DNA of 64,000 nt from Bog-375 sp049587755 (GTDB lineage: Bacteria > Acidobacteriota > Terriglobia > Bryobacterales > Bryobacteraceae). A program made the translations under genes and the position numbers. The notes beneath the pieces are model-generated. The model did not search any database and was not told the origin of the DNA. It saw only the letters and a program-made list of their open reading frames with translations. The stretch is from contig JBAVEN010000018.1 of the NCBI GenBank assembly GCA_049587755.1, positions 116,236-180,235 of the forward strand. Reading direction: 5' to 3'. Below are positions 56,105 to 64,000 of this stretch, in pieces (the stretch's first letter is position 1; the number at the start of each line of letters is the position of its first letter).

Positions 56105-56902
56105 ATGCTGCAAAACAGTTCACTGTTTTGGCTCGTGCCGTGCCTGCTGATCAGTCTGCCGGACTCCACCAAGGTGCAACTCAAGCCCGGCACGGTGCAA
56201 GCCTTCGACCGGTATATGCAGGCCGCGCAACAGCGCTTCAACCACAGCTTGCGCGCAGGCCCGTTCCTTTCGGTGGATGCTTCGCCCGACCGCAAGCGCG
56301 CCGTCCGCGAAGGCAAGATTGTCGCCGAACCCACCAACGAATCGGGCGATATCGAAATCCCCGACGGGCTCATCCACGATTGGACCGGCGCCGTCTTCGT
56401 TCCCGGCGTCACCCTCGCCAAGACCCTTCGCATGGTCGAAGACTACAACCGCCACAAGAACATCTACCCCGATGTCCTCGATTCGCGCGTCCTCAGCCGC
56501 CACGACGACGACTTCCACATTTTCCTCCGCGTCGTCAAAAAGCAGATCCTGACCGTGGTCCTCGATACCGAGCACGACGTGCACTATGTCCGCCTCGATC
56601 GCACGCGCTGGTACAGCAAATCGTTCACCACCCGCATCGCCGAGGTGGATAACCCGGGCCCCACCGAGCATGAGCTGCCGCCCGGCAACGATCATGGCTT
56701 CCTGTGGCGCCTGAATACATTCTGGAAATTCGAGCAGCGCGACGGCGGCGTGTACCTCGAGTGCCAGGCCATTTCCCTCACTCGCGATGTCCCCGCCGGC
56801 CTGGGCTGGCTCATCAATCCCATCATCCGCACCCTGCCGCGCGTGTCGCTCACCAATACGCTCAGCGCTACCCGCCAGGCGCTCACAACCGCAAAACTGT
56901 AG
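56105..56902 (+). CDS. START/SRPBCC-like protein, exported or anchored
   Basis: 265 residues from ATG 56105. A short hydrophobic N-terminus ('SLFWLVPCLLIS') may be a signal peptide. The rest resembles an acidobacterial SRPBCC-fold family: 'IHDWTGAVFVPGVTLAKTLR', 'YPDVLDSRVLSRHDDDFHIF', 'RTRWYSKSFTTRIAEVDNPG' and 'GGVYLECQAISLTRDVPAGL'. The pattern of a long helix after paired strands and a hydrophobic core fits a ligand-binding START-like pocket. Ligand unknown. It is divergent from the GtrA remnant and has no co-directional neighbour nearby. Confidence 0.6.
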   Translation: MLQNSSLFWLVPCLLISLPDSTKVQLKPGTVQAFDRYMQAAQQRFNHSLRAGPFLSVDASPDRKRAVREGKIVAEPTNESGDIEIPDGLIHDWTGAVFVPGVTLAKTLRMVEDYNRHKNIYPDVLDSRVLSRHDDDFHIFLRVVKKQILTVVLDTEHDVHYVRLDRTRWYSKSFTTRIAEVDNPGPTEHELPPGNDHGFLWRLNTFWKFEQRDGGVYLECQAISLTRDVPAGLGWLINPIIRTLPRVSLTNTLSATRQALTTAKL

Positions 56903-57003
56903 CCGCACCCGAATCTGAGGCGTGCCTCGCCCCTGGAGCTTCAAAATTTCCGGGCACGCGGGGATTTGATTAGCCTAGGATCGGGGCTGCCCAGCCTGGC
57001 ATC

Positions 57004-57027
57004 CGTAGGACCGGGCATGGCCGGGCC
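57004..57027 (+). repeat. Copy of the GGGCATG palindromic element
   Basis: CCGTAGGACCGGGCATGGCC with GGGCC after it repeats the core of the unit at 55691-55717 with two changes, in the gap between the START-like gene and the convergent epimerase gene. Confidence 0.5.
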
Positions 57028-57074
57028 GGCTGGCCGACGCGCTGGCGATCGAGCCGCCGATTTCTCCTCGGTGC

Positions 57075-58031
57075 TTATTGCGCCCGCATCCAATCGATCG
57101 TGCGCCGGATGCCATCGTCGTACGAAGTCTTCTGTAAGCCTCCGAGCTTCGCCGCCAGTTTGCTGTCGTCGAGAATCACCGGCGTCTCCTGCAGGTACAC
57201 CATCTCCACCAGTTCCTTGAGCAACGGGTTTACCAGGCCGGCCATTTTCAGCATCGTGCGGCCCACCGAGCGGTAATCCGCTTCCCGCCCCGCGGCGCGA
57301 TACACACGCGTCATGAAGTCGATCCCGTCGATCGTTCCCACTCCGCCCAGGTTCCACGCTTCCCCATAGCAATCCTCCCGCCCGGCGAGTTCCGCCAGCA
57401 CCGGCGCCGCGTCGGGAACGAAGATGAATTCGTGTTGCGTGCCCGCCGGGCCCACCCAGTTGGCGGTCTTGCCCTCGAGCGCGCTGCGGAAGATCCGGCC
57501 CGCCAGGCTGCGGCCGGTGTGCGGGCCGTAGAAATCCGGCAGCCGCACCACCATGGTGCGCAACCCGCCGCGCCCATGCGCTTCCGTCACCAGGTCCTCC
57601 TGCTGTTTGCGGCACTTGCCTTTGTGCGAATCCGGCTCGCGCGGGTGCGTTTCCGCCACCCGCGAGGCCCGCGGAACGCCATAGGTATAGATGCCCGTCA
57701 CCAGCAGCAGGCGCGCCACGCCCGCCCGCGCCGCGGCCTCTAGCGTGGTGCGCATCAGCACCGGATGTGTGTCGAAATCGGTGTATGGCACTCCCACCGC
57801 GTACAGAACGGTGTCCACGCCCTGCGCGGCGCGTTCGGCTTGGCTTGGATCGGAAAGATCGGCGGCCATAATCTCCGCGCCGGCCAGGCCGCCAAACGCA
57901 CCTTCCAGCGTTTGCCGTGTGCGGCCCACCGCGCGAAATGGGATGCCGCGGCGCACCAGTTCCGGCGACACCGCTTGGCCGATTGCGCCGCCCCCACCGA
58001 AGATCGCCAGTTTCCGAATTCCTGCCGTCAT
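57075..58031 (-). CDS. NAD(P)-dependent epimerase/dehydratase-family protein
   Basis: 318 residues. N-terminal Rossmann motif 'IFGGGGAIGQAVSPELVRRG', then 'DLSDPSQAERAAQGVDTVLY', 'VPYTDFDTHPVLMRTTLEAA', 'LLLVTGIYTYGVPRASRVAE', 'VVRLPDFYGPHTGRSLAG' and 'WNLGGVGTIDGIDFMTRVYR'. The usual Y-x3-K catalytic pair is not clearly present ('YTYGVPR' stands where it would be), so this is an atypical extended SDR, possibly non-catalytic or a reductase with altered chemistry. Convergent with START-like gene and divergent from the kinase gene, 36 bases apart. Confidence 0.8.
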   Translation of the reverse strand: MTAGIRKLAIFGGGGAIGQAVSPELVRRGIPFRAVGRTRQTLEGAFGGLAGAEIMAADLSDPSQAERAAQGVDTVLYAVGVPYTDFDTHPVLMRTTLEAAARAGVARLLLVTGIYTYGVPRASRVAETHPREPDSHKGKCRKQQEDLVTEAHGRGGLRTMVVRLPDFYGPHTGRSLAGRIFRSALEGKTANWVGPAGTQHEFIFVPDAAPVLAELAGREDCYGEAWNLGGVGTIDGIDFMTRVYRAAGREADYRSVGRTMLKMAGLVNPLLKELVEMVYLQETPVILDDSKLAAKLGGLQKTSYDDGIRRTIDWMRAQ

Positions 58032-58067
58032 GTTCGTGCCCAGTATACCGCGCTACAATCAATTTCC

Positions 58068-60731
58068 ATGCCGATGGAATCGGGCGCCCGCCTGGGTCAG
58101 TATGAGATCGCCGTCAAGCTGGGCGAGGGCGCCATGGGCGAAGTTTACCGGGCCCGCGATACCCGCCTCGGCCGCGACGTCGCCATCAAGATCCTGCCGG
58201 CCGAATTCTCCCAGAGCCCCGACCGGCGCCGCCGCTTCGAACAGGAATGGCGCTCCGCCGCCGCCCTGGCTCACGCCAACATCGTCGCCCTCTACGATGC
58301 CGGCGATCAGGACGGCGTCTCTTACATCGTCTCCGAACTGGTCGAGGGCGAGCCTCTCCGCGACCTCATCCGCCGCGGTCCGCTCCCGCTTCGTAAGGCG
58401 CTCGACCTGGGCGCGCAAATCGCCGACGGCCTTTGCGCCGCGCATGCTGCTGGAATCGTTCATCGCGATCTGAAGCCGGAAAACATCATGGTGACCCGCG
58501 ACGGCTGGGCCAAAATCCTCGACTTCGGCCTGGCCCGCTATCAACCTCGCGCCACCGGCGCGCCCCAGGCCACCATGACCGTCACCCAGCCGGGAATGGT
58601 GATGGGCACTGTCGGCTACATGTCGCCCGAGCAGGTCACCGGTTCCCCCGCCGGCCCGCAATCGGACATTTTCTCGCTGGGCATCATCCTCTATGAAATG
58701 CTCACCGGCAAGCTGGCGTTTGAGCGCGCCACATCGGTCGAAACCATGAGCGCCATTTTGCGCGATGAGCCGCCCGATCTCCCCGCCACCGTACCGCCGG
58801 CGGTCGCGCAAATTGTCACCCGCTGCCTGGAAAAGGAGCCTGCGCGCCGCTTTCAATCCTCCGCCGACCTCGCCTTTGCCCTCCGCGGCGCGGCCGCGCC
58901 TAGTTTCGCTTCCGGCGCCGCACCCCGGTTGAAGGCCCCGCGCTACCGCATCCTTCCCGCCGCGGTTGTCGTGCTCGCCGTCCTGTTGGCATTTGCTGTG
59001 TTCGCCCTGCTCACCATGCCGCGCGGCGTGGACCTGGAATCGTACCGCTACACGCCTTTGGCCAGCGAGTCCCGCCACCAGGATTTACCGGTCTGGTCGC
59101 CCGATGGCAAGAGTATCGCCTATGCTCGCGAGGTCATCAACGCTCCCAACGAAATCATGGTGCGCAACCTCGATTCGCTGGTTCCGGTGCTGGTCGCACG
59201 CGCCGACGCCCAATCCCTGTTCTGGTCCCCCGATGGCGCCCGCCTCGACTACGTCACCGATACCGGCGTCTGGTCGATGAGCCGCGCCGGCGGCGAGGCC
59301 ACGCTGATTCTGAAGGGCCATTATGGTGATGCTGCGCCATCCCCGGATGGAAAGGCGCTTGTCCTCTGGCTGCTCTCCGGGGAGCAACACCAGAAGGAGC
59401 CCAAGCTCTGGATCTCCTCTCCTCCCGGCGCGCCGCCGCGAAAGTATGAACCCGTCCTGTTCGAGGAGCAGGGCTCGTTCAGCCCGGTCTACCTTCGTTT
59501 CGCGCCGGACGGTCGCAAGGTTCTCCTCGCCAAGCCCACCGCCATGGGACCGGAACTCTGGCTTCTCCCGTTTCCCGATGGCGCCGCCGCCCATGGCAAG
59601 GCCCGCCGCGTGTTCGGATCCATGCTGGCCAGTGCCGAGTGGCCGCCCTCCTTCAGTTGGATGCCCGATAGCCGCCACCTGGTGATGTCCTTCCCCAGTC
59701 CCGGACTTCCCCAGCCGCAGCTTTGGATGGCGCACGTGGAAGACGAGGATCTCGATGCCCTCACTGCGGATGAAACAAGCAAACTTCATCCCGCCGTTTC
59801 GCCCGACGGCACGAAGATCGCCTACGCTTCCATGATGCAGAATTTCGACATCGTGGAAATCCCCGTCGCCGGTGGCCCTGTTCGCCCGCTGATTGCCACC
59901 AGCCGGGACGAGATGTTCCCCGCCTGGTCGCCGGTGGCTCCGCTGCTGGCCTATGTCACCGATCGCAGCGGGCCGCAGGAAATCTGGCTGCGGAACGCCC
60001 AGGACGGCTCCGATCGTCCCTTGGTGACGCAGCGCGACTTTCCCGATGAAGACACCCTGGCGTTCTGGACGCTGGCCGTCTCGCCCGATGGCAGCCGCGT
60101 GGCCTACGCGCGGAACAGCACCAAGCACTTGGGCCGCATCTGGATTTCTCCGCTCGCCGGCGGCACGCCGGTCGCCGTCACCAAGTCCGATGACTTCGAA
60201 TTTGGACCCGCCTGGTCGCCCGACGGCAACTGGCTTACGTTTTTCTCCAGCGCCGGCGGCTTGATGAAAGTCCGCGTGGGGGGAACCGAGCCGCCCGTGA
60301 TGCTCCGGGAAAATCTCTGCCGCAATCCCGCGCAGTGGTCGCCGGATGGCAAATGGATCGCCTGCTCCGTCGACGGAGGTGTCGACCTGCTCTCGCCGGA
60401 TGGCAAGCAAACTCGCAAGATCGGAAACCGGAGCTCCTGGGTTACCTGGTCGGCCGATAGCCGTCAACTCTACGCCCTGTCGCAGGGCGAGGGCACAAGA
60501 TGGCTCCTCGATTCCATCGACGTCTCGAGCGGAACGGAGAAGACCATTTCAGACTTGGGCTCGCAGTACATGTTTTCCGGCACCAATGGCAGTTCGTTTG
60601 CGCTCAGCCTTTCCTACGATCACACCTCGCTGGCGGCTTCCGTCATCAACTACCATTCCGACATTTGGATGCTCGAAGGCTTCGCTCAGCCCCGCGGCTG
60701 GCTCGGCCACCTCTGGCCCTTCGGCCATTAA
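58068..60731 (+). CDS. Membrane Ser/Thr protein kinase with TolB-like beta-propeller
   Basis: 887 residues from ATG 58068. Kinase domain ~10-275: 'LGEGAMGEVYRAR' (G loop), Lys41 in 'VAIKIL', catalytic 'HRDLKPEN' with Asp134, 'DFGLA' with Asp152, and 'GTVGYMSPEQVTG'. One transmembrane helix follows (~295-320). The outer C-terminal ~550 residues are WD40/TolB-type PD40 repeats ('PVWSPDGKSIAYAREV', 'FSWMPDSRHLVMSF', 'PAWSPDGNWLTFFSS', 'AQWSPDGKWIACSV'). This Hanks-type kinase plus propeller is common in Acidobacteria, where it probably senses an extracellular or periplasmic ligand. No phosphatase neighbours. The start is preceded by a weak RBS. Confidence 0.92.
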   Translation: MPMESGARLGQYEIAVKLGEGAMGEVYRARDTRLGRDVAIKILPAEFSQSPDRRRRFEQEWRSAAALAHANIVALYDAGDQDGVSYIVSELVEGEPLRDLIRRGPLPLRKALDLGAQIADGLCAAHAAGIVHRDLKPENIMVTRDGWAKILDFGLARYQPRATGAPQATMTVTQPGMVMGTVGYMSPEQVTGSPAGPQSDIFSLGIILYEMLTGKLAFERATSVETMSAILRDEPPDLPATVPPAVAQIVTRCLEKEPARRFQSSADLAFALRGAAAPSFASGAAPRLKAPRYRILPAAVVVLAVLLAFAVFALLTMPRGVDLESYRYTPLASESRHQDLPVWSPDGKSIAYAREVINAPNEIMVRNLDSLVPVLVARADAQSLFWSPDGARLDYVTDTGVWSMSRAGGEATLILKGHYGDAAPSPDGKALVLWLLSGEQHQKEPKLWISSPPGAPPRKYEPVLFEEQGSFSPVYLRFAPDGRKVLLAKPTAMGPELWLLPFPDGAAAHGKARRVFGSMLASAEWPPSFSWMPDSRHLVMSFPSPGLPQPQLWMAHVEDEDLDALTADETSKLHPAVSPDGTKIAYASMMQNFDIVEIPVAGGPVRPLIATSRDEMFPAWSPVAPLLAYVTDRSGPQEIWLRNAQDGSDRPLVTQRDFPDEDTLAFWTLAVSPDGSRVAYARNSTKHLGRIWISPLAGGTPVAVTKSDDFEFGPAWSPDGNWLTFFSSAGGLMKVRVGGTEPPVMLRENLCRNPAQWSPDGKWIACSVDGGVDLLSPDGKQTRKIGNRSSWVTWSADSRQLYALSQGEGTRWLLDSIDVSSGTEKTISDLGSQYMFSGTNGSSFALSLSYDHTSLAASVINYHSDIWMLEGFAQPRGWLGHLWPFGH

Positions 60732-60760
60732 GGCATCGTGGAGCGGGCGGCAGCCGTGGC

Positions 60761-60901
60761 GCACGCATTCCTTGCGTGCAGCGTCGAGAGTCTTCTCGAC
60801 GTTTCTTCGTTCCGAGCGGCCGCGCGTCGGCACGCCTGCCGACGTCTGGAGTTTCTGCATTCTCGCGAGAGAGCGGTAGCGCCGGCGGTCTTGGCCGCCG
60901 G
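60761..60901. repeat. Array of four different short hairpins
   Basis: In the 230-base gap between kinase and AAA genes: GCACGCATTCCTTGCGTGC (60761-60779), GTCGAGAGTCTTCTCGAC (60783-60800), GTCGGCACGCCTGCCGAC (60826-60843) and CCGGCGGTCTTGGCCGCCGG (60882-60901). Each has a 7-base stem and a 4-6 base loop. The similar size but different stem sequence suggests repeats that keep structure rather than sequence. Confidence 0.65.
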
Positions 60902-60961
60902 TTCTTTGCTTGCGCCATGTGCGCCACTGTCCCTCCCGCTTGCTGGATAATATAAGTGCAC

Positions 60962-61801
60962 ATGACGGTTGAAATCGAAGGTGTCACTCTACACCTGGCC
61001 CATCCCGATGAGCTGGCGGCCGAATGGGTGGGACAAAGCGAGCTGATGCGCCACCTGCTGGCGGCCTGGATGGTCATCAACGACCAGGATCTGCCGATGA
61101 GCCCGCGCCTGCTCGGCAAGCCCGGCGTCGGTAAGACCACCCTCGCCTACGCCGCCGGCAAGCGCATGGGGCGCGAAGTCTACATCCTCCAGGCCACCCT
61201 CGACACGCGCCCCGAAGACCTGCTGGTCACCCCGGTGATCGAAGGCACCGGCAGCCTTCGCTACGTCGCCTCGCCGCTGGTCACGGCCATGATTCGCGGC
61301 GGCATCGCCATTCTCGACGAAGGCAATCGCATGAGCGAAAAAAGCTGGGCCAGCCTGGCGCCGCTGCTCGACAATCGCCGCTATGTGGAATCCATCGTAG
61401 CCGGGATCAAGATCAGGGCGCACCCGCAGTTCCGCCTGGTGGCCACCATGAATGACGATGCCTCTACCTTCGAGCTGCCCGAGTACATCCACTCCCGCCT
61501 CCAGCCGCAGATCTTCATCGATTTCCCTGAGCGCGAAGAGGAACACCAGATTCTGCGTGAGAACCTTCCCTTCGCCGAAGAGCGCATCCTCGAATACGTC
61601 ACCGACTTTCTGCAAATGGCGCACGCCGCCGATGAGCGCTACACCGTGCGGGACGGCATCAACGTCGCGCGCTTCGCCATCAAGCTGAAGAGCCTCGCCA
61701 CCCAGAAAACTCACGAGCACGAGGCTTTGGAAATCTCCATCACCCGCGTCCTCGGAGAGGAAGCGCTGCGCTATGCCCGACGACGGCCTGCCGATTCCTG
61801 A
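60962..61801 (+). CDS. MoxR/CbbQ-type AAA+ ATPase
   Basis: 279 residues from ATG 60962 (GTG at 60956 is in frame). Walker A 'GKPGVGKTTLAYAAGKRMG', Walker B 'GGIAILDEGNRMSEKSWASL', sensor 1 'RLVATMNDDASTFELPEY', arginine region 'IHSRLQPQIFIDFP'. 'QATLDTRPEDLL' and 'EGTGSLRYVASPLV' are typical of the MoxR branch, whose members act as chaperone-like remodelers usually with a VWA-domain partner (CbbQ/CbbO, NorQ/NorD). Here the next gene, overlapping by 29 bases, encodes a different partner, so the two products very likely act together. Hairpin repeats upstream may affect the transcript. Confidence 0.88.
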   Translation: MTVEIEGVTLHLAHPDELAAEWVGQSELMRHLLAAWMVINDQDLPMSPRLLGKPGVGKTTLAYAAGKRMGREVYILQATLDTRPEDLLVTPVIEGTGSLRYVASPLVTAMIRGGIAILDEGNRMSEKSWASLAPLLDNRRYVESIVAGIKIRAHPQFRLVATMNDDASTFELPEYIHSRLQPQIFIDFPEREEEHQILRENLPFAEERILEYVTDFLQMAHAADERYTVRDGINVARFAIKLKSLATQKTHEHEALEISITRVLGEEALRYARRRPADS

Positions 61802-63596
61802 AGCCGGCAGCCTGCGGCGCGGCCGCTTCGCCTATTTCCCCGTCGCGCCCGGCCGCCTGGAATTCGCCATCGAAGTGCGCCAGGCTATCCTCCGCGAGCG
61901 CCCCCAAGTGGTCGCCCTGGAACTTCCGGTCAGCCTGCAAGAGGCTTGGATCCGCGCCGTCGAGCGCCTGCCGGAGATGTCGCTGATCTTCTATCCGGAG
62001 GATGACGAGGCGACTTACGTGCTCGTCGAGCCGGCAGATCCTTTCACCGAAGCCATTCGCACCGGCCTCGAAATCGGCGCCGAGATCGTCTTCACCGATC
62101 CCGAAGCCGGCGAGCGCCCGCACCTGCCCGACGCTTACCCCGACCCTTACGCCATTCGCCACATCGGCCTCGAGCGTTTCATCGAAGCCTATCGCGTCTA
62201 TCCGCAGCCGCGCTCGGAGGAGATTGCGCGCCATGCCGCCGGCATCGCCTGGAAGCTCGAAGGCGTCGACCCGCTGGCCAGCGTGCTCGTGGTGGTGTCT
62301 TTGAACCTGCTCGACCCGCTGCTCGACGCCATGGAGGAGCCGCAGGTCCAGCCCCTCGCGCGCACTCGCCGCGAGGGCATCGAGCTGCTCAACCCGCACC
62401 CCGATTCGCTGGCCGAAATCGCCGTCGAATATCCGCAGCTCCAGTGGCGTTATGAAAATTACCGCGCCGCGTTAGCGGACCACAACCTGATCGACCGGCG
62501 CCACGCCCAACTGGCCGTTTTGCTCGCGGCGGAAAAGGAATACGAAGCCTCCACCGGGGAGCGCATCGCTCACTGGCAGCGCCGCTTGCTGGCCCGTTAC
62601 ACACGCAACCTGGCCCTGGCCGGCAATGAACTGTGCGCCGGCATATTCGATCTGGCCGTGGCCGCGCGTGGCGTCGCCGACGACAATTACGCCTGGGACG
62701 TTTGGGAGGCCGCCGGCAAGTATCCGCCGCAGCGTCTGGAGTCGCCGCCGCTGCTCACCGTCCGCATCTCCGGCGACCAGATGTGGCGCGACACCCGCCG
62801 CATCCGGCTTCGCCGCCTCCTCCCCAGCACCAAGCGCCGCCTGCGCCCCTTCGGTCTGCGGCCGCGCAAGAAGGAGAAATTCCCGGGCGAATGGGCCAGC
62901 CAGGTCAACGGTACCGGCATCTGTTCGTATCCGCCGGAAGACCTGGTGGTCGAAGACTACGGCCGCTTCCTCAAAAAGAAGGGCAAGAACCTGCTCTCGG
63001 AAGACCGCGTCCGCGTCGAGCCGTTCACCACTTCGATCCTCGACGGCATCGACATGCGCGAGACCATCCGCAAATGGTACGAAGGCCGCATCTATGTGCG
63101 CCAGTTCCAGAAGATGCGCGGCGAGGTGGGCTCCGTCGTGGTCATCTTCGACGAAGACCGCGATAACCGTTATCCCTACACCACCACCTGGACTGGCGAG
63201 AGCCAGAACGAATCGGACATGGCGTTCTATTCCACCTTCCCCTTCGACAACCTGGTCGGCCCCGGCATCGGCCGCGCTGAATACGGCGGCTTCCTGATGA
63301 GCCTGCCGCCGCATCGCATGTACGACGTCTGGCGCGACGCCGACTACGAATTCGCCGAATCCAAATCCGAGCGCCTGCTACTGGCTGCGCTCGATTACTC
63401 CATTCATCACTACGTCGTCTATGTGGCCGTCAAGCCGCCGCGTTCCATCTTCAAAACCATCGCCAACCGCGTTGGCCGCACCATCGTCTACATCCCCATC
63501 GGCCAGCTCTCACCGGTCTCCCTGAAGAAAATCCGCGTAGTCCACGTCCTCGACGGCCACGAAAAGCGCGCCATCGCCAAAGACTACCTGTGGTGA
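61773..63596 (+). CDS. Unrecognised 607-residue protein with TraB/EreA-like N-terminal half
   Basis: I do not recognise this protein as a whole. Residues ~15-330 read like TraB/ChaN/EreA-like domains: 'RLEFAIEVRQAILRERPQVV', 'ALELPVSLQEAWIRAVERLP', 'PADPFTEAIRTGLEIGAEIV', 'FTDPE', then 'LASVLVVVSLNLLDPLL' and 'RYTRNLALAGNELCAG'. The remaining ~270 residues have no family I know, though 'VVVIFDEDRDNRYPYTTTW' and 'IHHYVVYVAVKPPRSI' are conserved-looking. There is no VWA MIDAS motif ('DxSxS') and no signal peptide or membrane segment. It overlaps the MoxR-like gene by 29 bases, so it is probably the ATPase's partner or substrate. Confidence 0.6.
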   Translation: MPDDGLPIPEAGSLRRGRFAYFPVAPGRLEFAIEVRQAILRERPQVVALELPVSLQEAWIRAVERLPEMSLIFYPEDDEATYVLVEPADPFTEAIRTGLEIGAEIVFTDPEAGERPHLPDAYPDPYAIRHIGLERFIEAYRVYPQPRSEEIARHAAGIAWKLEGVDPLASVLVVVSLNLLDPLLDAMEEPQVQPLARTRREGIELLNPHPDSLAEIAVEYPQLQWRYENYRAALADHNLIDRRHAQLAVLLAAEKEYEASTGERIAHWQRRLLARYTRNLALAGNELCAGIFDLAVAARGVADDNYAWDVWEAAGKYPPQRLESPPLLTVRISGDQMWRDTRRIRLRRLLPSTKRRLRPFGLRPRKKEKFPGEWASQVNGTGICSYPPEDLVVEDYGRFLKKKGKNLLSEDRVRVEPFTTSILDGIDMRETIRKWYEGRIYVRQFQKMRGEVGSVVVIFDEDRDNRYPYTTTWTGESQNESDMAFYSTFPFDNLVGPGIGRAEYGGFLMSLPPHRMYDVWRDADYEFAESKSERLLLAALDYSIHHYVVYVAVKPPRSIFKTIANRVGRTIVYIPIGQLSPVSLKKIRVVHVLDGHEKRAIAKDYLW

Positions 63597-64000
63597 GCCC
63601 AGTGGGGCAGGTTGATAACCTGCGCGCCGATTGTCAATCGGCCGTATTTGTTTGTCCCGTAGGGGCCGGGCATGCCCGGCCCGCGCTTCCGTGTCACAAC
63701 CCGGTCACCACGTTTTCCTCCCCACTAACTCAATCACTTAGCCCCAAACTCGCCGCTCCAATCCTTGACTTACCCCGTATCCTGGAATTGGGATGGTGGC
63801 GCAATGCTCCGCTGCTCGTCCTTTCTTGCTGGCCAGCAAGCGTTGCACTCAGGTGGTACTGAACTTCCGGCGCCCGTGAACGGCATGCGGGGTCCCCCTT
63901 GGGCTGGACTCCCGACGGAAGACCTTGGATTCTGGAATCCATAACCGCCGGCGGTAAACGGATAGCTATTATTGCCGCCCGCCGGATAACAGAGGGTAAG
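63597..64000. other. Right-hand intergenic end with two palindromic elements
   Basis: No credible gene in these 404 bases. GCAGGTTGATAACCTGC (63607-63623) and a copy of the GGGCCGGGCATGCCC element (63659-63685) stand close together after the TraB-like gene. The rest, to the window edge, shows nothing I can name. Confidence 0.5.

Noticed and set aside
59085..60467. 460-codon minus-strand frame antisense to the kinase propeller
   Set aside because: A shadow produced by high GC and repeated propeller codons; the plus strand carries the PD40 repeats.
63730..63942. Small frames at the right window end
   Set aside because: No RBS or family features; the region holds palindromic repeats and seems non-coding.
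1..64000. CRISPR array or rRNA operon
   Set aside because: No regularly spaced identical repeats and no rRNA core sequences were seen.

Overview
The window is high-GC, gene-dense DNA that most resembles Acidobacteria of the Solibacter/Bryobacter type. This is inferred from gene content only: an OAR-type TonB-dependent receptor paired with a secreted TPR protein, an 812-residue ADOP-type duplicated permease, a regulator with the acidobacterial N-terminal module 'IGTEVFGR...VRARAAELRKRL', a Ser/Thr kinase fused to a TolB-like propeller, many glycoside hydrolases, and a radical SAM protein like the archaeal tetraether lipid synthase.

Layout. 1-5.3 kb: a minus-strand operon for GDP-sugar metabolism (GDP-mannose 3,5-epimerase, GHMP sugar kinase with a one-base frameshift, RbsD/FucU mutarotase, fucose-1-phosphate guanylyltransferase-like protein). 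It faces a decayed second copy of kinase plus mutarotase and a serine-recombinase fossil. 5.4-26.2 kb: a carbohydrate-utilisation locus. A divergent regulator and a repeat-bearing promoter region precede an apparent operon OAR receptor - TPR - GPH symporter - cytosolic GH31 - beta-helix protein. A promoter-bearing remnant of a GH29 fucosidase follows, then exported GH2, GH31 and GH3 enzymes. The enzyme set fits side-chain and backbone removal from a xyloglucan-like glycan, and the neighbouring GDP-sugar operon could handle released L-fucose or L-galactose. 26.2-29.3 kb: VIT-family transporter and mobile-element remnants (truncated DUF932, a small plasmid-type protein) ending at a 3' tRNA-Thr fragment that looks like an attachment site, with a second decayed copy behind it.

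29.3-46.7 kb: orphan Wzt-like ATPase with DUF167 and CBM6 proteins, ADOP permease, FecR protein, ArsR regulator divergent from NIPSNAP and PEP-mutase genes, a histidine-kinase pair, GH9 cellulase, GNAT, MBL hydrolase, CopD-like membrane protein and YgfZ. 46.9-50.7 kb: orphan sugar-binding lipoprotein and two methyltransferases, one lying between direct repeats of which the left copy is a deleted relic of the other methyltransferase's 3' end. 50.9-64 kb: the radical SAM candidate for membrane-spanning lipid synthesis, VapBC, a DUF885 peptidase-like protein, palindromic repeats, a START-like protein, an NAD-dependent epimerase, a kinase-propeller receptor and, last, a MoxR-type AAA ATPase overlapping an unrecognised TraB-like 607-residue protein.

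The items most worth following are the Tes/MSS-like radical SAM protein, the AAA plus TraB-like pair, the GME/split-fucokinase operon, and the tRNA-Thr attachment site. No rRNA, complete tRNA or CRISPR array was seen. All family assignments come from reading the sequence; no database search was run.
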